NCBI GenBank assembly: GCA_000291825.1
Contig: ALPF01000003.1
Span: forward strand, 1 to 64,000
DNA from: Prochlorococcus sp. W8
Lineage (GTDB): Bacteria > Cyanobacteriota > Cyanobacteriia > PCC-6307 > Cyanobiaceae
Length of the DNA stretch: 64,000 nt
Direction: 5' to 3'
Positions 35,303-47,061 of this stretch are shown here, one piece after another. The notes beneath the pieces were generated by a model. That model was not told the DNA's origin. It saw only the letters and a list, made by a program, of their open reading frames with translations, and ran no database searches. Position 1 is the first letter of the stretch. Every line of letters starts with the position of its first letter. The position numbers and the translations under genes are program-made.

Positions 35303-37963
35303 ATGGCATCTACAATCAATGAATTTCCTTCAACTGGAGATGAAATTAGAAAATCATTTTTAGATTTTTATGAAAGGAAAGCTCATAAAGTTATTCCAAG
35401 CTCATCATTAATACCGGAAGATCCAACAGTTTTACTAACCATAGCAGGAATGTTACCCTTTAAATCAGTTTTTTTAGGGCTAAAAGAGCGACCTTCAGAG
35501 AGAGCAACATCAAGTCAAAAATGTATTAGAACAAACGATATTGAGAATGTAGGAAAAACTGCCCGACATCATACTTTCTTTGAAATGTTAGGAAATTTTT
35601 CGTTTGGCGATTATTTCAAAGAAGATGCTATCAAATGGGCTTGGGAATTAGTAACTAATGTTTACAACTTAGACCCAAAAAATATTGTCGTAAGTATCTA
35701 CTATAAGGATGAAGAATCTAAGGAAATCTGGGAAAAGGTAGTAGGAGTTGAGACAAGCAAAATAATTAAGTTAGATGAAAAAGATAATTTTTGGTCTTCA
35801 GGTCCAACAGGACCATGTGGACCATGTTCAGAACTTTATTATGATTTTTATCCTGAAAGAGGAACAAATAATATTGATTTAGAGGATGATGATCGATTTA
35901 TAGAATTTTATAACTTGGTTTTTATGCAACATAATCGAGATATAAATGGAAATTTAACTGATCTAGCATCTAAGAATATAGATACTGGAATGGGACTTGA
36001 GAGAATGGCGCAAATACTTCAAAATAAAAAAAATAATTATGAGACTGATTTAATCTTTCCAATCATAAAAAAAGCTGCTGATATAGCAAATATTGATTAT
36101 CAAACCTCCACGGATAGTAAAAAAACATCTTTAAAGATTCTTGGAGATCATGCCAGAGCAGTAATTCATTTAATTTCTGATGGTGTAGTAGCTAGTAATC
36201 TTGGTAGAGGATATATTTTGCGTAGATTACTTAGGAGAATGATACGACATGGAAGATTGTTGGGGATTAGAAAGAACTTTTTAATGGAATTAGCTTTAGT
36301 TGGGATTCAAATGATGAAGGAAACTTATCCGGAGTTAGATATGAATGCTGATCGTATTTTGAAAGATATTGATATTGAGGAATTAAGATTTCTTGAAACT
36401 CTAGAACGAGGTGAAAAATTAATAAATGAATTTTTAATCTCAGGAGAAAAGATTATGTCTGGACTGAAAGCATTTGAACTTTATGACACTTATGGATTTC
36501 CTTTAGAGCTTACCAAAGAGATATTAGAGGAAAATAATATTCAAATTGATTTACAAGGATTTGAAAAAGAAATGGATTCTCAAAGAGAAAGGGCTAAAGC
36601 TTCTTCTCAAAATATTGATTTAACCCTTAAAGGATCTATTGAAAGAGATATTGAGTTATTTGATAAGACGATTTTTAATGGCTATCAATCACTTAATTCT
36701 TTTGGGAAAATACTAGGAATCTTTATAGATTCTAATTCTGTTACTAATGCCTCGGAAGGACAATATGTTCAAATGATCTTGGACCAAACATCTTTTTACG
36801 GAGAGTCGGGTGGACAGGTTGGTGATGTAGGAGTAATAATTTCTGATAATGCGGAAATATTGATTGATAAAGTTATTCGTAAAAAAGGTGTATTTCTTCA
36901 TTGTGGAACTGTATTGAAAGGAGTGATTTCTTTAAATCAGTCAGTTGAGACAAAAGTGAATCAACTTAACAGAGCAAAAGCGGAAGCAAATCATACAGCA
37001 ACGCATTTACTTCAATCAGCTTTAAAGATAATCGTAGATAAAAGCGTAAGTCAAAGGGGGTCATTAGTCGCTTTTAATAAATTGAGATTTGACTTTAATG
37101 CTTCACAACCCGTATCTACAGTTCAAATAGCTGAAATTGAAACTCTTGTGAATAAATGGATAATGGAGAATCATCCTGTCGTTGTAAAAAGTATGCGAAA
37201 AGATGATGCTTTAGAAGCAGGGGCATTAGCTATGTTTGGAGAAAAATACGGGGATATAGTGAGAGTTGTAGATATGCCCGGTGTCTCTATGGAGCTTTGT
37301 GGAGGTACGCATGTCAAGAGAACATCAGAATTAGGGTGTTTCAAGATTATTTCTGAAGTTGGCATTTCTTCTGGAATTAGGCGGATAGAGGCGCTATCTG
37401 GTCAATCAGTATTAAATTTTTTAAGTGAAAGAAGTTTACTCGTTAATCAACTTAGTGAATTATTAAAATCGAATCCTAAACAGTTATTTGAAAGAGTTAA
37501 TATACTTCAATCTGAACTTATTATCAAAAATAAAGAAATTAAAAAAATAAAAGAAGAGTTAGCATCTTATAAATATTCTTCCCTTTTGAATTCAGTGGAA
37601 AATTTTGGACAATGTTCAATCTTAGTGAGTGAATTAAATGATTTAGAAGGGAATTTGATGCAAACTTCAGCTTTAAATTTAACTTCCAAATTAGGAGATA
37701 ATTCAGTTGTTATTCTAGGAGGGGTTCCAGATAAATCAAATAAAAAATTATTATTTGTGATTTCATTAGGATCAATCTTAGTAAGTAATGGCTTGCATGC
37801 AGGTAAATTAATTAATAAAATTGCAGGGATCTGCTCCGGAGGAGGAGGAGGTAAAGCAAATTTTGCTCAGGCAGGAGCAAATAATTCTGAGAAGTTAAAT
37901 GAGGCATTAAATTTTGCGAGGGGATTTTTAAGAAGTGAATTAAATAATTATTTGGATAAATAA
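35303..37963 (+). CDS. alaS: Alanine--tRNA ligase
   Basis: 886 residues. Class II catalytic core with [17 protein letters not shown] and [11 protein letters not shown], editing-site HTATHLL and CGGTHV, and the C-terminal C-Ala domain with [17 protein letters not shown]. Charges tRNA-Ala and also tmRNA (encoded at about 47.4 kb here, with its G-U pair in the acceptor stem). Its end overlaps speA tail to tail by 16 bases. Confidence 0.97.
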   Translation: MASTINEFPSTGDEIRKSFLDFYERKAHKVIPSSSLIPEDPTVLLTIAGMLPFKSVFLGLKERPSERATSSQKCIRTNDIENVGKTARHHTFFEMLGNFSFGDYFKEDAIKWAWELVTNVYNLDPKNIVVSIYYKDEESKEIWEKVVGVETSKIIKLDEKDNFWSSGPTGPCGPCSELYYDFYPERGTNNIDLEDDDRFIEFYNLVFMQHNRDINGNLTDLASKNIDTGMGLERMAQILQNKKNNYETDLIFPIIKKAADIANIDYQTSTDSKKTSLKILGDHARAVIHLISDGVVASNLGRGYILRRLLRRMIRHGRLLGIRKNFLMELALVGIQMMKETYPELDMNADRILKDIDIEELRFLETLERGEKLINEFLISGEKIMSGLKAFELYDTYGFPLELTKEILEENNIQIDLQGFEKEMDSQRERAKASSQNIDLTLKGSIERDIELFDKTIFNGYQSLNSFGKILGIFIDSNSVTNASEGQYVQMILDQTSFYGESGGQVGDVGVIISDNAEILIDKVIRKKGVFLHCGTVLKGVISLNQSVETKVNQLNRAKAEANHTATHLLQSALKIIVDKSVSQRGSLVAFNKLRFDFNASQPVSTVQIAEIETLVNKWIMENHPVVVKSMRKDDALEAGALAMFGEKYGDIVRVVDMPGVSMELCGGTHVKRTSELGCFKIISEVGISSGIRRIEALSGQSVLNFLSERSLLVNQLSELLKSNPKQLFERVNILQSELIIKNKEIKKIKEELASYKYSSLLNSVENFGQCSILVSELNDLEGNLMQTSALNLTSKLGDNSVVILGGVPDKSNKKLLFVISLGSILVSNGLHAGKLINKIAGICSGGGGGKANFAQAGANNSEKLNEALNFARGFLRSELNNYLDK

Positions 37964-39891
37964 GTACTTTCTCTTAGGCTTGATTCAAATTGTGTAATTA
38001 ATTTTTTTGACTCAGCAATAGTTATCTTTTTATTGTTAATTGCTGATTCACATTTTAATCTTATTCTTTCAAGTAAATCATCAACATTATAATCAAATAC
38101 TTTTAATATCTCAGCTTTGCTATCCTCTTTAATCATGTTTGTGATTTTGTAGTCTTCAGAGCTAGTAATGTCTATATGAATAATATTTGTGTTGCCAAAT
38201 AAATTATGTAAATTGCCCAAAGGTTCTTGATATGCGCCTGATAGAAAAATTCCAATAAAATAATCTTCATCTTTATTAAATCTGTGAAGATGTAGTAAAG
38301 ATTTACTATTACCTTTGTCAATAAAATTATTTAATTTACCATCAGAATCACATGTTAAATCAGCAAAACTTGCTTCTAAAGCTGGTTTTTCAGTATGCCT
38401 ATGTATTGGAATTATTGGAAAAATTTGATTAATTGCCCAGGTATCGGGAATAGATTTAAATACAGAGAAATTGGCATAATAAATTGATGCAAGAATTGAT
38501 TTAATATCTGATAAATCTGAGTGAATGATATTTTTATATTCGATAATTTTTGTAATTTCTTTTGCACATTTCCATACTATTTTTTCAACATGCGCTCTTT
38601 CTGTAAGATTCATATAGCCTAATCTAAATGAAGATAATGAATCATCCTTGAATTTTTTTGTATCATTCCAGAGCTCAATTATTTTTGACAAGTTATCGTC
38701 ATCTGTATTTAGAGATTTGATTTGATTTAGTGTATCGAGAAGATTTTTGATTATTAATGAATTACTATTATCACCTTTGATATTTATTTCGTAATTCTCG
38801 TTATTTGTTCCTAGAACATTAAAAATTAAAACTGAGCAATGACTTGCAATTGACCTTCCGCTCTCTGAGATTATTATTGGGTGATCAACATTATTTTGAT
38901 CACAGTAATCCTTTAATGTAGCAACAACATCATTGGCATAATTTTGTAAGGAGTAATTAGTTGAATTGCTTGTAGGTGTTTTACTACCATCGTAATCAAT
39001 ACCTAATCCCCCTCCTACATCAATATATTTCATATGTGCACCAAGTTTGTTTAGTTCAACAAAGATCTGACTAGCCTCTTGTAAAGCATTTTTTATGATC
39101 TTAATATCACTAATCTGACTTCCTATGTGAAAGTGCAGCAAATTTAATTCATCAAGTAGTTGCGAATCTCTTAATTCTTCAACTGTTGTCATGATTTCTG
39201 GAATTGATAATCCAAATTTTGATTTATCTCCAACTGATTTTCCCCATCTACCGCTACTTTTACTAGAGAGTTTGGTTCGTATACCAATTATTGGTTTAGA
39301 GCCTAGCTTTTTAACTGAATCAATTATTTTTTTTACATCATCTCTTTGTTCAATTACTATTACTGGTCTTTTGCCTAACTTCCTAGCCAAAATAGCCATC
39401 TCAATATAATTTTTGTCTTTATATCCATTGCAAATTAAGAATGCTCTTTCATTTTTTAAAAGGGATAGTGCGATAAGTAATTCTGATTTGCTTCCAACTT
39501 CTAATCCAAAATCCCATTCAGATCCATACTCGATAATTTTCTCAAGCATAGTTTTTTGTTGATTACATTTAATTGGGAATACTCCTTGATATCTATTTTT
39601 ATATGAATAAAATTTAATTGCATTGATAAAAGAATTATTTAATTCAGAAATCCTATCTTTTAGAACATCATTAAATCTTAAAATCAATGGAGGTTTAATA
39701 TCTCTATTTTGTATTTCTTCAACTAACTTAAAAAGATCGATCGATTTCTTATCGTTTGTATTATTTGATATAGCTATATTACCTTTTTTATTTATAAAAA
39801 AATATTTATCTCCCCATTTGTCAATTTCATAAGTGCGAATACTATCAGAAATTGACCATTGTGTATTAGATGTATTTTCTTGATTAAACAA
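37948..39891 (-). CDS. speA: Biosynthetic arginine decarboxylase
   Basis: 647 residues. Alanine-racemase-fold decarboxylase with the PLP Lys at about 108 in [39 protein letters not shown] and the C-terminal SLFQSLPD-like region reading [18 protein letters not shown]. Makes agmatine for polyamine synthesis. The start is TTG at 39889-39891. Confidence 0.93.
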   Translation of the reverse strand: MFNQENTSNTQWSISDSIRTYEIDKWGDKYFFINKKGNIAISNNTNDKKSIDLFKLVEEIQNRDIKPPLILRFNDVLKDRISELNNSFINAIKFYSYKNRYQGVFPIKCNQQKTMLEKIIEYGSEWDFGLEVGSKSELLIALSLLKNERAFLICNGYKDKNYIEMAILARKLGKRPVIVIEQRDDVKKIIDSVKKLGSKPIIGIRTKLSSKSSGRWGKSVGDKSKFGLSIPEIMTTVEELRDSQLLDELNLLHFHIGSQISDIKIIKNALQEASQIFVELNKLGAHMKYIDVGGGLGIDYDGSKTPTSNSTNYSLQNYANDVVATLKDYCDQNNVDHPIIISESGRSIASHCSVLIFNVLGTNNENYEINIKGDNSNSLIIKNLLDTLNQIKSLNTDDDNLSKIIELWNDTKKFKDDSLSSFRLGYMNLTERAHVEKIVWKCAKEITKIIEYKNIIHSDLSDIKSILASIYYANFSVFKSIPDTWAINQIFPIIPIHRHTEKPALEASFADLTCDSDGKLNNFIDKGNSKSLLHLHRFNKDEDYFIGIFLSGAYQEPLGNLHNLFGNTNIIHIDITSSEDYKITNMIKEDSKAEILKVFDYNVDDLLERIRLKCESAINNKKITIAESKKLITQFESSLRESTYLSK

Positions 39892-40002
39892 AGCAGTTAT
39901 AGTTTGAAATAAAAAAAATGATCTTAGATTCAGTCACTTAATAGTTTAATGATTTGTTCTTAAGATGCTACTTTAAATAAAGGATATTCATAAAGATTTT
40001 AA

Positions 40003-40458
40003 ATGACTGAACGAACTTTTATTGCAATTAAACCTGATGGTGTTCAACGAGGTTTGATATCTGAAATTATTGGCAGATTTGAAAGAAAAGGTTTTAAATT
40101 AGTTGGTTTGAAACAATTAATCCCATCAAAAGAACTTGCACAAAAACATTATGGGGTGCATAAAGATAGACCTTTTTTTGGGGATTTAGTTGAATTTATT
40201 TCCAGTGGACCAGTAATTGCGATGGTTTGGGAGGGAGAAGGCGTTATTTTGAATGCAAGAAAATTAATTGGTGCGACTAAACCTCTTGAAGCTGAACCAG
40301 GAACTATTAGAGGAGACCTAGCTATTGATATTGGCAGGAATATAATCCATGGATCAGATGGATCTGAAACTGCAGCATTTGAAATCAATCTATGGTTTGA
40401 AGATTCTGAGATTAATGAGTGGAAGACCTCAGATTATAAATGGAGAGTAGAATCCTAA
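40003..40458 (+). CDS. ndk: Nucleoside diphosphate kinase
   Basis: 151 residues, complete. [17 protein letters not shown] at the start and the catalytic His116 in [10 protein letters not shown]. Balances nucleoside triphosphate pools. Converges with thiO, overlapping by 4 bases. Confidence 0.97.
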   Translation: MTERTFIAIKPDGVQRGLISEIIGRFERKGFKLVGLKQLIPSKELAQKHYGVHKDRPFFGDLVEFISSGPVIAMVWEGEGVILNARKLIGATKPLEAEPGTIRGDLAIDIGRNIIHGSDGSETAAFEINLWFEDSEINEWKTSDYKWRVES

Positions 40459-41567
40459 TCAGTTTCTTTAAACCTTGAATAATTAAATTTCTCAAGAAAT
40501 ATATTTTCTTTGTCATTTAACTTGCATTTAGTTATAACCTTATAAATCAATTTACTAGTTATGGCTGAGAATAAAACACCATTTCTATAATGTCCTACTG
40601 CTAAAAAGAGATTTTTGAGATGTGTTTTTCCAATAATTGGTTTAAAGTCTGGTGTTGCAGGTCTAAATCCCCACCAGTGCTCCATATGAGGCCATGTCAA
40701 TGCTTCTGGGAATAATGATTTAATTCCATCTTGGAGAGTTTTTATACCCTGAGGAGTATTTCCAGTATTAAAGCCTGCATTTTCTACTGTTGCTCCTACA
40801 ATTACTAATCCATCATCGCGAGGAACCATATAAGTTTTAGGTCCGAAAAGTACCCTATTTATTTTATTAATTGGGCCTTGAATAGAGAGCATTTGACCTT
40901 TAATTGGATAGATAGGTAGATCAGTCATGAGTTGTCTGCTCCAGGCTCCGCAACATATGATTGCTTTTTCATAGAAAATAGATTTAATTTCTCCATAAGC
41001 ATTTAAGATTTGGACACCTTTAAATTTATTATTTTCATAAATTAATTTTGTAGCATTAGTGCCCTCTTGAAATTGCACTCCATGAAATGTACATGCTTTT
41101 TCAAGTGCACGCATTAATCTTCTACGATTATCGATTTGTCCATCTTGCTTGAAAAGTAATCCGTGTTTCCATTTCGCATCAAGCCCATATATTTGTTCCT
41201 CCAGTTCCTCTCTATTTAGGTATTTGCCATATTTGTAAGTAGGGAATTTTTCTAAGTCTTGTATCTCCTCAAATGGAACAACTATTCCACAGTTTTTTAA
41301 TCCACAATTGATTTCGCTATCAATTTCTATTTCTTTAATCCATTGTGGGATTAAATTTTGACTTTCTTGGCCAAAACTAAGTAATTCATCGCTAAGCCCT
41401 TCTGCGTGAGCAGCTAGCATTCCTGCTGCAACAAAACCAGCTGCCTCGGATCGCTGTTTACTTAATACTTCAACATGGAAATTTTTTTTAGCGAATTCAT
41501 ATGCAAGAGATAAGCCTATTAAACCTCCACCAATAATTAAAATTGAATCTTTTTTATCAGAATTCAT
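40455..41567 (-). CDS. thiO: Glycine oxidase ThiO-like FAD-dependent oxidoreductase
   Basis: 370 residues of the D-amino-acid-oxidase family. FAD motif [14 protein letters not shown] near the N-terminus, [42 protein letters not shown] and the terminal [17 protein letters not shown]. These match ThiO (glycine to iminoglycine for the thiazole of thiamine); a general amino-acid oxidase is the alternative. thiL lies elsewhere in the window at 8.6-9.6 kb. Confidence 0.85.
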   Translation of the reverse strand: MNSDKKDSILIIGGGLIGLSLAYEFAKKNFHVEVLSKQRSEAAGFVAAGMLAAHAEGLSDELLSFGQESQNLIPQWIKEIEIDSEINCGLKNCGIVVPFEEIQDLEKFPTYKYGKYLNREELEEQIYGLDAKWKHGLLFKQDGQIDNRRRLMRALEKACTFHGVQFQEGTNATKLIYENNKFKGVQILNAYGEIKSIFYEKAIICCGAWSRQLMTDLPIYPIKGQMLSIQGPINKINRVLFGPKTYMVPRDDGLVIVGATVENAGFNTGNTPQGIKTLQDGIKSLFPEALTWPHMEHWWGFRPATPDFKPIIGKTHLKNLFLAVGHYRNGVLFSAITSKLIYKVITKCKLNDKENIFLEKFNYSRFKETD

Positions 41568-41648
41568 ATAATTTTTCTTGATTTATATAAGTTTGATACT
41601 TTTTTTACTTTATATTTCATATTATTTAAAGAAGGTAACCATTAGTAA

Positions 41649-43121
41649 ATGAAGAATCTTGAAGCTTGGGAAGCTGTAATTGGTCTAGAGACTCATGTAC
41701 AGCTTAATACTAAAAGTAAAATATTTACATCAGCTTCAACAGCTTTTGGCGATGATCCGAATACTCATATTGATCCAGTCGTATGTGGTTTACCGGGAAC
41801 ATTACCTGTCTTAAATGAAAAGGTATTGGAATATGCTGTTAAGACTTCTTTAGCGCTAAACTTAAATGTTGCTGAGCATTGTAAATTTGATAGAAAACAA
41901 TACTTTTATCCTGACTTGCCTAAAAATTATCAAATTTCTCAATTTGATGAACCTATAGCAGAGGATGGTTGGATAGAAGTCGAAATTTCAGAAAAAGGCA
42001 AAGATTCGTATATTAAAAAAATAGGAATCGAGAGATTACACATGGAAGAAGACGCTGGCAAATTAGTGCATGCTGGCAGTGATCGTTTAGATGGTTCAAA
42101 ATATTCCTTGGTAGACTATAACCGCGCTGGGATTGCACTAGTTGAGATAGTTAGTAAGCCTGATATTAGGACAGGGAGAGAGGCCTCTGAATATGCTTCA
42201 GAGATAAGAAGGACGGTGAGATATCTTGGAGTCTCTGATGGGAATATGCAAGAAGGATCTTTGAGGTGTGATGTAAACATTTCTGTACGTAGAGGACCAA
42301 AAGCTCCTTTTGGAACGAAAGTTGAAATTAAAAACATGAATTCATTTTCTGCTATTCAAAAGGCTTGTGAATATGAAATTAAAAGACAAATCAATGTTTA
42401 CGAACAAGGAGGTGAAATTTATCAAGAGACCCGATTATGGGATGAATCAAAGCAATCAACAAAAAGTATGAGGCTTAAAGAAGGGAGTAGTGATTATAGA
42501 TATTTCCCAGACCCTGATTTAGGCCCAATTGAACTTTCTAAAAATCGTATTGCTAAGTGGATGCAAGAACTACCAGAATTACCTTATAAAAAAAGGCATA
42601 AATATGTAAATGAATTTGGCTTGTCTGCTTATGATGCAAGAATTCTTTCTGATGAAATTTATATGGCTATATTTTTTGAAGAAACTGTTAAGTATGGTGC
42701 AGATCCTAAAATCGCTTCAAACTGGATCACTAGCGATATCTCCGGCTACTTGAAAGCAAATAAGCAAGCTTTTAATTCAATCAAGATGACATCAAAAAAT
42801 CTTGCAGAGATGATTGACTTAATTTCTAGTAATACTATTAGCGGTAAAATTGCAAAAGATATCTTACCAGAACTAATAGAAACAAATATTTCTCCAAAAA
42901 AATTAGTAGATCAAAAAGGGTTAGCAATGATTAGTGACTCCTCCAGCTTGGAAATCTTTGTAGATGAATTAATTAAAAATCATCCTGAAGAAGTCAAAGC
43001 TTATAAAAACGGCAAAACTAAATTACTTGGATTTTTTGTTGGACAGTTAATGAAACAGACAAAAGGCAAAGCTGATCCTAAACTTGCAAATAGAATTATT
43101 TCGTCAAAGTTAAATAGCTAA
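41649..43121 (+). CDS. gatB: Aspartyl/glutamyl-tRNA amidotransferase subunit B
   Basis: 490 residues. IGLETHVQLNTKSKIF near the start, CGLPGTLPVLN, DLPKNYQISQFDEP, GIERLHMEEDAGK, DYNRAGIALVEIV, and the C-terminal YqeY-like helical domain (about 330-490) with GFFVGQLMKQTKGKADP. Converts Glu-tRNA-Gln to Gln-tRNA-Gln with GatA and GatC, not seen in this window. Overlaps coaE tail to tail by 4 bases. Confidence 0.96.
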   Translation: MKNLEAWEAVIGLETHVQLNTKSKIFTSASTAFGDDPNTHIDPVVCGLPGTLPVLNEKVLEYAVKTSLALNLNVAEHCKFDRKQYFYPDLPKNYQISQFDEPIAEDGWIEVEISEKGKDSYIKKIGIERLHMEEDAGKLVHAGSDRLDGSKYSLVDYNRAGIALVEIVSKPDIRTGREASEYASEIRRTVRYLGVSDGNMQEGSLRCDVNISVRRGPKAPFGTKVEIKNMNSFSAIQKACEYEIKRQINVYEQGGEIYQETRLWDESKQSTKSMRLKEGSSDYRYFPDPDLGPIELSKNRIAKWMQELPELPYKKRHKYVNEFGLSAYDARILSDEIYMAIFFEETVKYGADPKIASNWITSDISGYLKANKQAFNSIKMTSKNLAEMIDLISSNTISGKIAKDILPELIETNISPKKLVDQKGLAMISDSSSLEIFVDELIKNHPEEVKAYKNGKTKLLGFFVGQLMKQTKGKADPKLANRIISSKLNS

Positions 43122-43723
43122 ATTAACTGATTAATTTTTGTTTTCCAAGTCTGATTATCCTCATCGCTACTAATCACTACATCTGATAGCTTTTCTTTAT
43201 CAATATCATTGGATTGTGAATCTATGATTCTCATAGCCTCTTCCTCTGATATTTTATCTCTATTCATTACTCTCTTTAATTGTGTGTTCTTAGAACATTT
43301 AATAAACCATATTTCCGTACATAGATCTGTAAAGTTTGCTTCAAAAAGTAATGGAATTTCTAAAATCAGACATTTGTCATTCATTTGCATACATTTATTA
43401 TTCATTTTCTCTTTTACTAAAGGATGAATTATATTTTCTAGCCAAATTTTTTCAGTTGGATTTGCAAAAATAATTTCTCTTAGCAGTTTGGTCTGAATTT
43501 CTTGAGTAGGAGATGAACAATCTATAATTCTATGCCCAAAATGCTGGATAATTTCTTTATATGATTTTGTTTCTGAAAGTAAAAATTGCTTAGCAATTTC
43601 ATCTGCATTAAGAACTTTTATTTTTTTAAAACTTGAAATATATTTAGCGATTGTAGTCTTACCAGAAGCTATTCCACCTGTAATACCAATCCTTTTTTGT
43701 TTGTATTCTGGGTTGCTTATCAT
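43118..43723 (-). CDS. coaE: Dephospho-CoA kinase
   Basis: 201 residues. P-loop GITGGIASGKTTIAKY (13-28), NADEIAKQF, PLLFEANF and the Lid region NRDKISEEEAMRIIDSQ. Last step of coenzyme A synthesis. Divergent from argJ with 82 bases between starts. Confidence 0.94.
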   Translation of the reverse strand: MISNPEYKQKRIGITGGIASGKTTIAKYISSFKKIKVLNADEIAKQFLLSETKSYKEIIQHFGHRIIDCSSPTQEIQTKLLREIIFANPTEKIWLENIIHPLVKEKMNNKCMQMNDKCLILEIPLLFEANFTDLCTEIWFIKCSKNTQLKRVMNRDKISEEEAMRIIDSQSNDIDKEKLSDVVISSDEDNQTWKTKINQLI

Positions 43724-43805
43724 AAAAGCCTGAATATAGTTTTGTGTAAAAGAAAATGAAGTATGGCTACTATAAAATTATATTGGTAATGGAGAAAAAT
43801 TTAAG

Positions 43806-45029
43806 TTGGCTTGGACTCTTATAAATGATTCTGAAAAAATACCTGATAACTTTTTATTTTCAGGAATATCAGCAGGATTAAAAGTTTCTAAGAAAAAAGA
43901 TCTCGCGTTAATTTTAGCTCCTCCTAATAGTATTTTTACTGGTTTTTTTACAAATTCAGTAGTCAGAGCTTCTTGCGTGGATATTTGTATAAGTCGTCTC
44001 CAAGAATCTTTAGGTTTGGTTAGAGCAATATTGATAAATTCGGGACAAGCAAATGCTTGTAATGGAGATAAAGGTCTTATTGATTCATTAGCTGCTACAA
44101 AAGAACTTGGAGATATTTTAGGTATACCTGAAAGTCAAATATTAATGTGTTCAACAGGAGTTATAGGAGAACCTATCCCTATGAAAAAACTTATAAATAA
44201 ATTACCTTTATTAGTTAATAAGTTGGATGAGAGGAATTTTAAAGATGCATCTGAGGCTATTTTAACTACTGATTTAGTCACTAAAAGTTTTATTGTTGAA
44301 AGATATATTGCCGGGAGAAGAATAAGGATTGCAGGTTTTGCGAAAGGGTCAGGAATGATTTATCCAAATATGGCTACGATGCTTGCTTTTATTATTTGTG
44401 ATGTTGGTATTGAGAAGAATATTTGGGATGGAATGATAAATAATGCTATGAGGTCTTCATTTAATTCAATTTCTGTTGATGGAGAAACAAGTACTAATGA
44501 TTCTTTTATAGCAATTAACTCAGGTAAACCTATTGACGAAAAATATCTTCCTATTCTTAAAGAAGGCATTGATTTGGTTTGCAAAAATTTAGCAAAATCG
44601 ATTGCTAGAGATGGTGAAGGTGCAAATTGTTTAATTGAGGTGATTGTAGAAAATGCAAAAAATGAATCTGATGCAATAATAATTGCGAGATCTATAGCTA
44701 ATTCTATGCTTGTTAAAGCTGCAATTCATGGCTGCGATCCAAACTGGGGAAGAATTATTGCCGCTGCTGGAAATACTGGAATTGAGTTTAAAATTGATGA
44801 TGTTGATTTATTTATAGGCGAGTTTCAGATTTTAAGAAAAGGCAAGTTAATATATTTTGATAAAGAAAATGTAAGCAGCTATATAAAAAACAAAATGAAT
44901 GGAGATTATTTAGAAAATGATATTGTTCAAATCATATTTAATTTAAATCATGGTGAAAGTAAAGGAATCGCGTGGGGTTGCGATTTATCTAAGAAATATG
45001 TTGAAATAAATAGCGAATACACAACCTGA
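43806..45029 (+). CDS. argJ: Bifunctional ornithine acetyltransferase/N-acetylglutamate synthase
   Basis: 407 residues. The autocleavage site is Ala190-Thr191 in GSGMIYPNMATMLAF, preceded by the CSTGVIGEP region and followed by RDGEGANCLIEV and CDPNWGRIIAAAG. The protein is processed into two chains at Thr191. Cyclic arginine synthesis. The start is TTG at 43806-43808, chosen because homologues begin with this AW segment. Confidence 0.94.
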   Translation: MAWTLINDSEKIPDNFLFSGISAGLKVSKKKDLALILAPPNSIFTGFFTNSVVRASCVDICISRLQESLGLVRAILINSGQANACNGDKGLIDSLAATKELGDILGIPESQILMCSTGVIGEPIPMKKLINKLPLLVNKLDERNFKDASEAILTTDLVTKSFIVERYIAGRRIRIAGFAKGSGMIYPNMATMLAFIICDVGIEKNIWDGMINNAMRSSFNSISVDGETSTNDSFIAINSGKPIDEKYLPILKEGIDLVCKNLAKSIARDGEGANCLIEVIVENAKNESDAIIIARSIANSMLVKAAIHGCDPNWGRIIAAAGNTGIEFKIDDVDLFIGEFQILRKGKLIYFDKENVSSYIKNKMNGDYLENDIVQIIFNLNHGESKGIAWGCDLSKKYVEINSEYTT

Positions 45030-45110
45030 TTAAAATCTATTAAATTACTTTTTGAACCGTAATTAATTTGATATCAAAATCTTGCTGCTTAATATGGTCA
45101 GTTTGTCTTG

Positions 45111-45343
45111 TTATATTTTAAAAAAATCAAGAGGAATTAATTGATTTATATCAAGAAATAAAATTGTTCCAGCCCCAATCAGAGCTCCTAAAAAACCAAC
45201 CAAAAAATAAGTTGACAAATTCGAACCGTTAAGTGCAGAACTATGGAGTTTTCTTTTGGTGCTTTTTCAACAATTTTTAAGCGCTGATTGGCATTTGGTT
45301 GCTTGAGTTGTTGGTGTCGGATAAGGGCTTCGAAATCAGGCAT
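45111..45343 (-). pseudogene. Probable frameshifted small membrane protein next to ParA gene
   Basis: ATG at 45341-45343 opens MPDFEALIRHQQLKQPNANQ and stops at 45188 after 51 codons. A second frame overlapping its end encodes SSALNGSNLSTYFLVGFLGA and on through a Gly/Ala-rich membrane helix to a stop at 45111-45113. Together they make one sensible protein: a soluble N-terminus plus one helix. A shift near the A-run at about 45263 would join them. Either a recent frameshift, a sequencing slip or programmed frameshifting. The start overlaps the ParA 3' end by 67 bases. Confidence 0.5.
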
Positions 45344-45948
45344 GATACTTGAGATGCTATAGAACAATAAGCAGACCAACCCGTCATTCTGCGGGGGTCT
45401 GATCTGCCTAAATCATCTACTGCTTCATCAACTACATTGCCAGATGCTTCTGCTTTGTCGAATGCTGATAATAGTGGTATAAATCCATCAAAAACTTCTA
45501 GCCCAAATTTTTGAAGAGCTGCTCTTGCTTGATAAGCGGCCTTTTGTTTTCTTGAATCAACCTTAACGATGAGCACAGCATGCTTTACTTTCTGACTATT
45601 TAAGAGACTTGCAAGTTCAACTGTTAACTCTACGGATCTTGCTTTAGGTGTAGTAGGAATTATTACAAGGTCTGAACCATATGCTAAATGTTTCAATTCC
45701 TCTTCATCACTGCTGGCTTGACCATCTGTAATTACTATTTCGGAATCTCTCGATGCTTTGGCTGCAGAACTTACTGGGAACACGGGAAAAGGAATATTCC
45801 CTCTTGAACTATATGCTAATGCAGAGCGATTTTTGTCAGCATCTACAATACAGACTTTTTTTCCTTGTGAATGCCAAACACTTGCAAGGTGTATGCTTGT
45901 GCAAGTTTTAGCAACCCCTCCTTTTTGACCGCAAACTGTAATGAACAA
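45277..45948 (-). CDS. ParA/MinD-like P-loop ATPase
   Basis: 223 residues. A deviant Walker A GQKGGVAKTCTSI (8-20), CIVDADKNRSAL, the switch region EIVITDGQASSDEEE and IIPTTPKA. The signature lysine pattern KGGVAKT is present. There is no parB or parS element visible, so it is likely an orphan ParA-type positioning or regulatory ATPase. The downstream reading frame overlaps its end and looks broken. Confidence 0.85.
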   Translation of the reverse strand: MFITVCGQKGGVAKTCTSIHLASVWHSQGKKVCIVDADKNRSALAYSSRGNIPFPVFPVSSAAKASRDSEIVITDGQASSDEEELKHLAYGSDLVIIPTTPKARSVELTVELASLLNSQKVKHAVLIVKVDSRKQKAAYQARAALQKFGLEVFDGFIPLLSAFDKAEASGNVVDEAVDDLGRSDPRRMTGWSAYCSIASQVSCLISKPLSDTNNSSNQMPISA

Positions 45949-46089
45949 TTTTTTTTATATTTTTTCTTACTTTGGAGAATATTCTCTCTGTGTCAAGAGG
46001 AAATAGAATAAAAATAAAAAAAAGTCAAATTTCTAGAAGAATGATTTGTGTCATTCTAGAATTAGATTAACTATGAATCATAATAATTA

Positions 46090-47049
46090 GTGGAAAAAAA
46101 AATTGGTTTAGGTACTTGGGCTTGGGGAAATCAATTATTCTGGAAATATAATCAAAATTCTGACAATGAATTGCGTGATACTTTTAAAGAAGCAATTAAA
46201 AGAGGTTTTTCAATAATTGATACAGCTGATTCCTATGGGACTGGTAAATTCAGTGGTAGAAGTGAGCAATTATTAGGTAATTTCTTGAGTGAAATTCCAA
46301 AATTTCAAAAAAGAAAGATTCAAATTGCAACAAAATTAGCTCCTTATCCTTGGAGGATTGGAAAGAAAGGATTTATTAAGCCTTTTCTCAGTAGCCTAGA
46401 AAGATTACAAAATAAATTAGATATTGTTCAACTTCATTGGTCAACAGCTAAATATAATCCTTCACAAGAAGTGCAACTTCTTGAAAGTTTATCTGATTTA
46501 ATTAATGAGGGTTATCATTTTAAGATTGGTTTATCTAATATAGGCCCAAAAAGACTGCAAAAACTTATTCATTTTTTAGGAACTAAAAATAAAGTTATCA
46601 GCTATGTTCAGGTTCAGTTTTCGTTGCTAAGTCCAGATATAAAAAAACAAAGAATACTTAAGAGAGTTTGCGAACAGAATAATATTAAATTTATTGCTTA
46701 TAGTCCATTGTCTTTTGGGATACTTTGTCAGGATCCAAGTTTTATTAATAAAACTAAAAAATCTTTTTTAAGAAATTCAATTTTTAAAGCGTATGATCAT
46801 TCCACTTTAGAATTAAGGGAAACTATTAAGAAGATTGCTAAATCGCGGTCTGTTTCGATGGCTCAAGTCGCAGTAAACTGGTGTTCTTATCAAGGAGCTA
46901 TTCCATTAGTTGGTTTGAGAAGAAAATCTCATGTAGTTGATATTGCCCAAGTGTTAAAGTGGGATTTAAATAAAGAAGAATATGAAAGATTAGAAGAATC
47001 GGCGAAGAATTGTAAAAAATTACCTGGAAATCCGTTTAGCAGTAATTAA
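46090..47049 (+). CDS. Aldo/keto reductase
   Basis: 319 residues, TIM barrel. IDTADSYGTGKFSGRSEQLLG holds the catalytic Asp and Tyr, ATKLAPYPW the Lys, and IVQLHWS the His. The C-terminal NADPH-binding segment is IPLVGLRRKSHVVD. Substrate unknown. Start is GTG at 46090-46092. Confidence 0.9.
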   Translation: MEKKIGLGTWAWGNQLFWKYNQNSDNELRDTFKEAIKRGFSIIDTADSYGTGKFSGRSEQLLGNFLSEIPKFQKRKIQIATKLAPYPWRIGKKGFIKPFLSSLERLQNKLDIVQLHWSTAKYNPSQEVQLLESLSDLINEGYHFKIGLSNIGPKRLQKLIHFLGTKNKVISYVQVQFSLLSPDIKKQRILKRVCEQNNIKFIAYSPLSFGILCQDPSFINKTKKSFLRNSIFKAYDHSTLELRETIKKIAKSRSVSMAQVAVNWCSYQGAIPLVGLRRKSHVVDIAQVLKWDLNKEEYERLEESAKNCKKLPGNPFSSN

Positions 47050-47061
47050 TTCTTATAAGGA

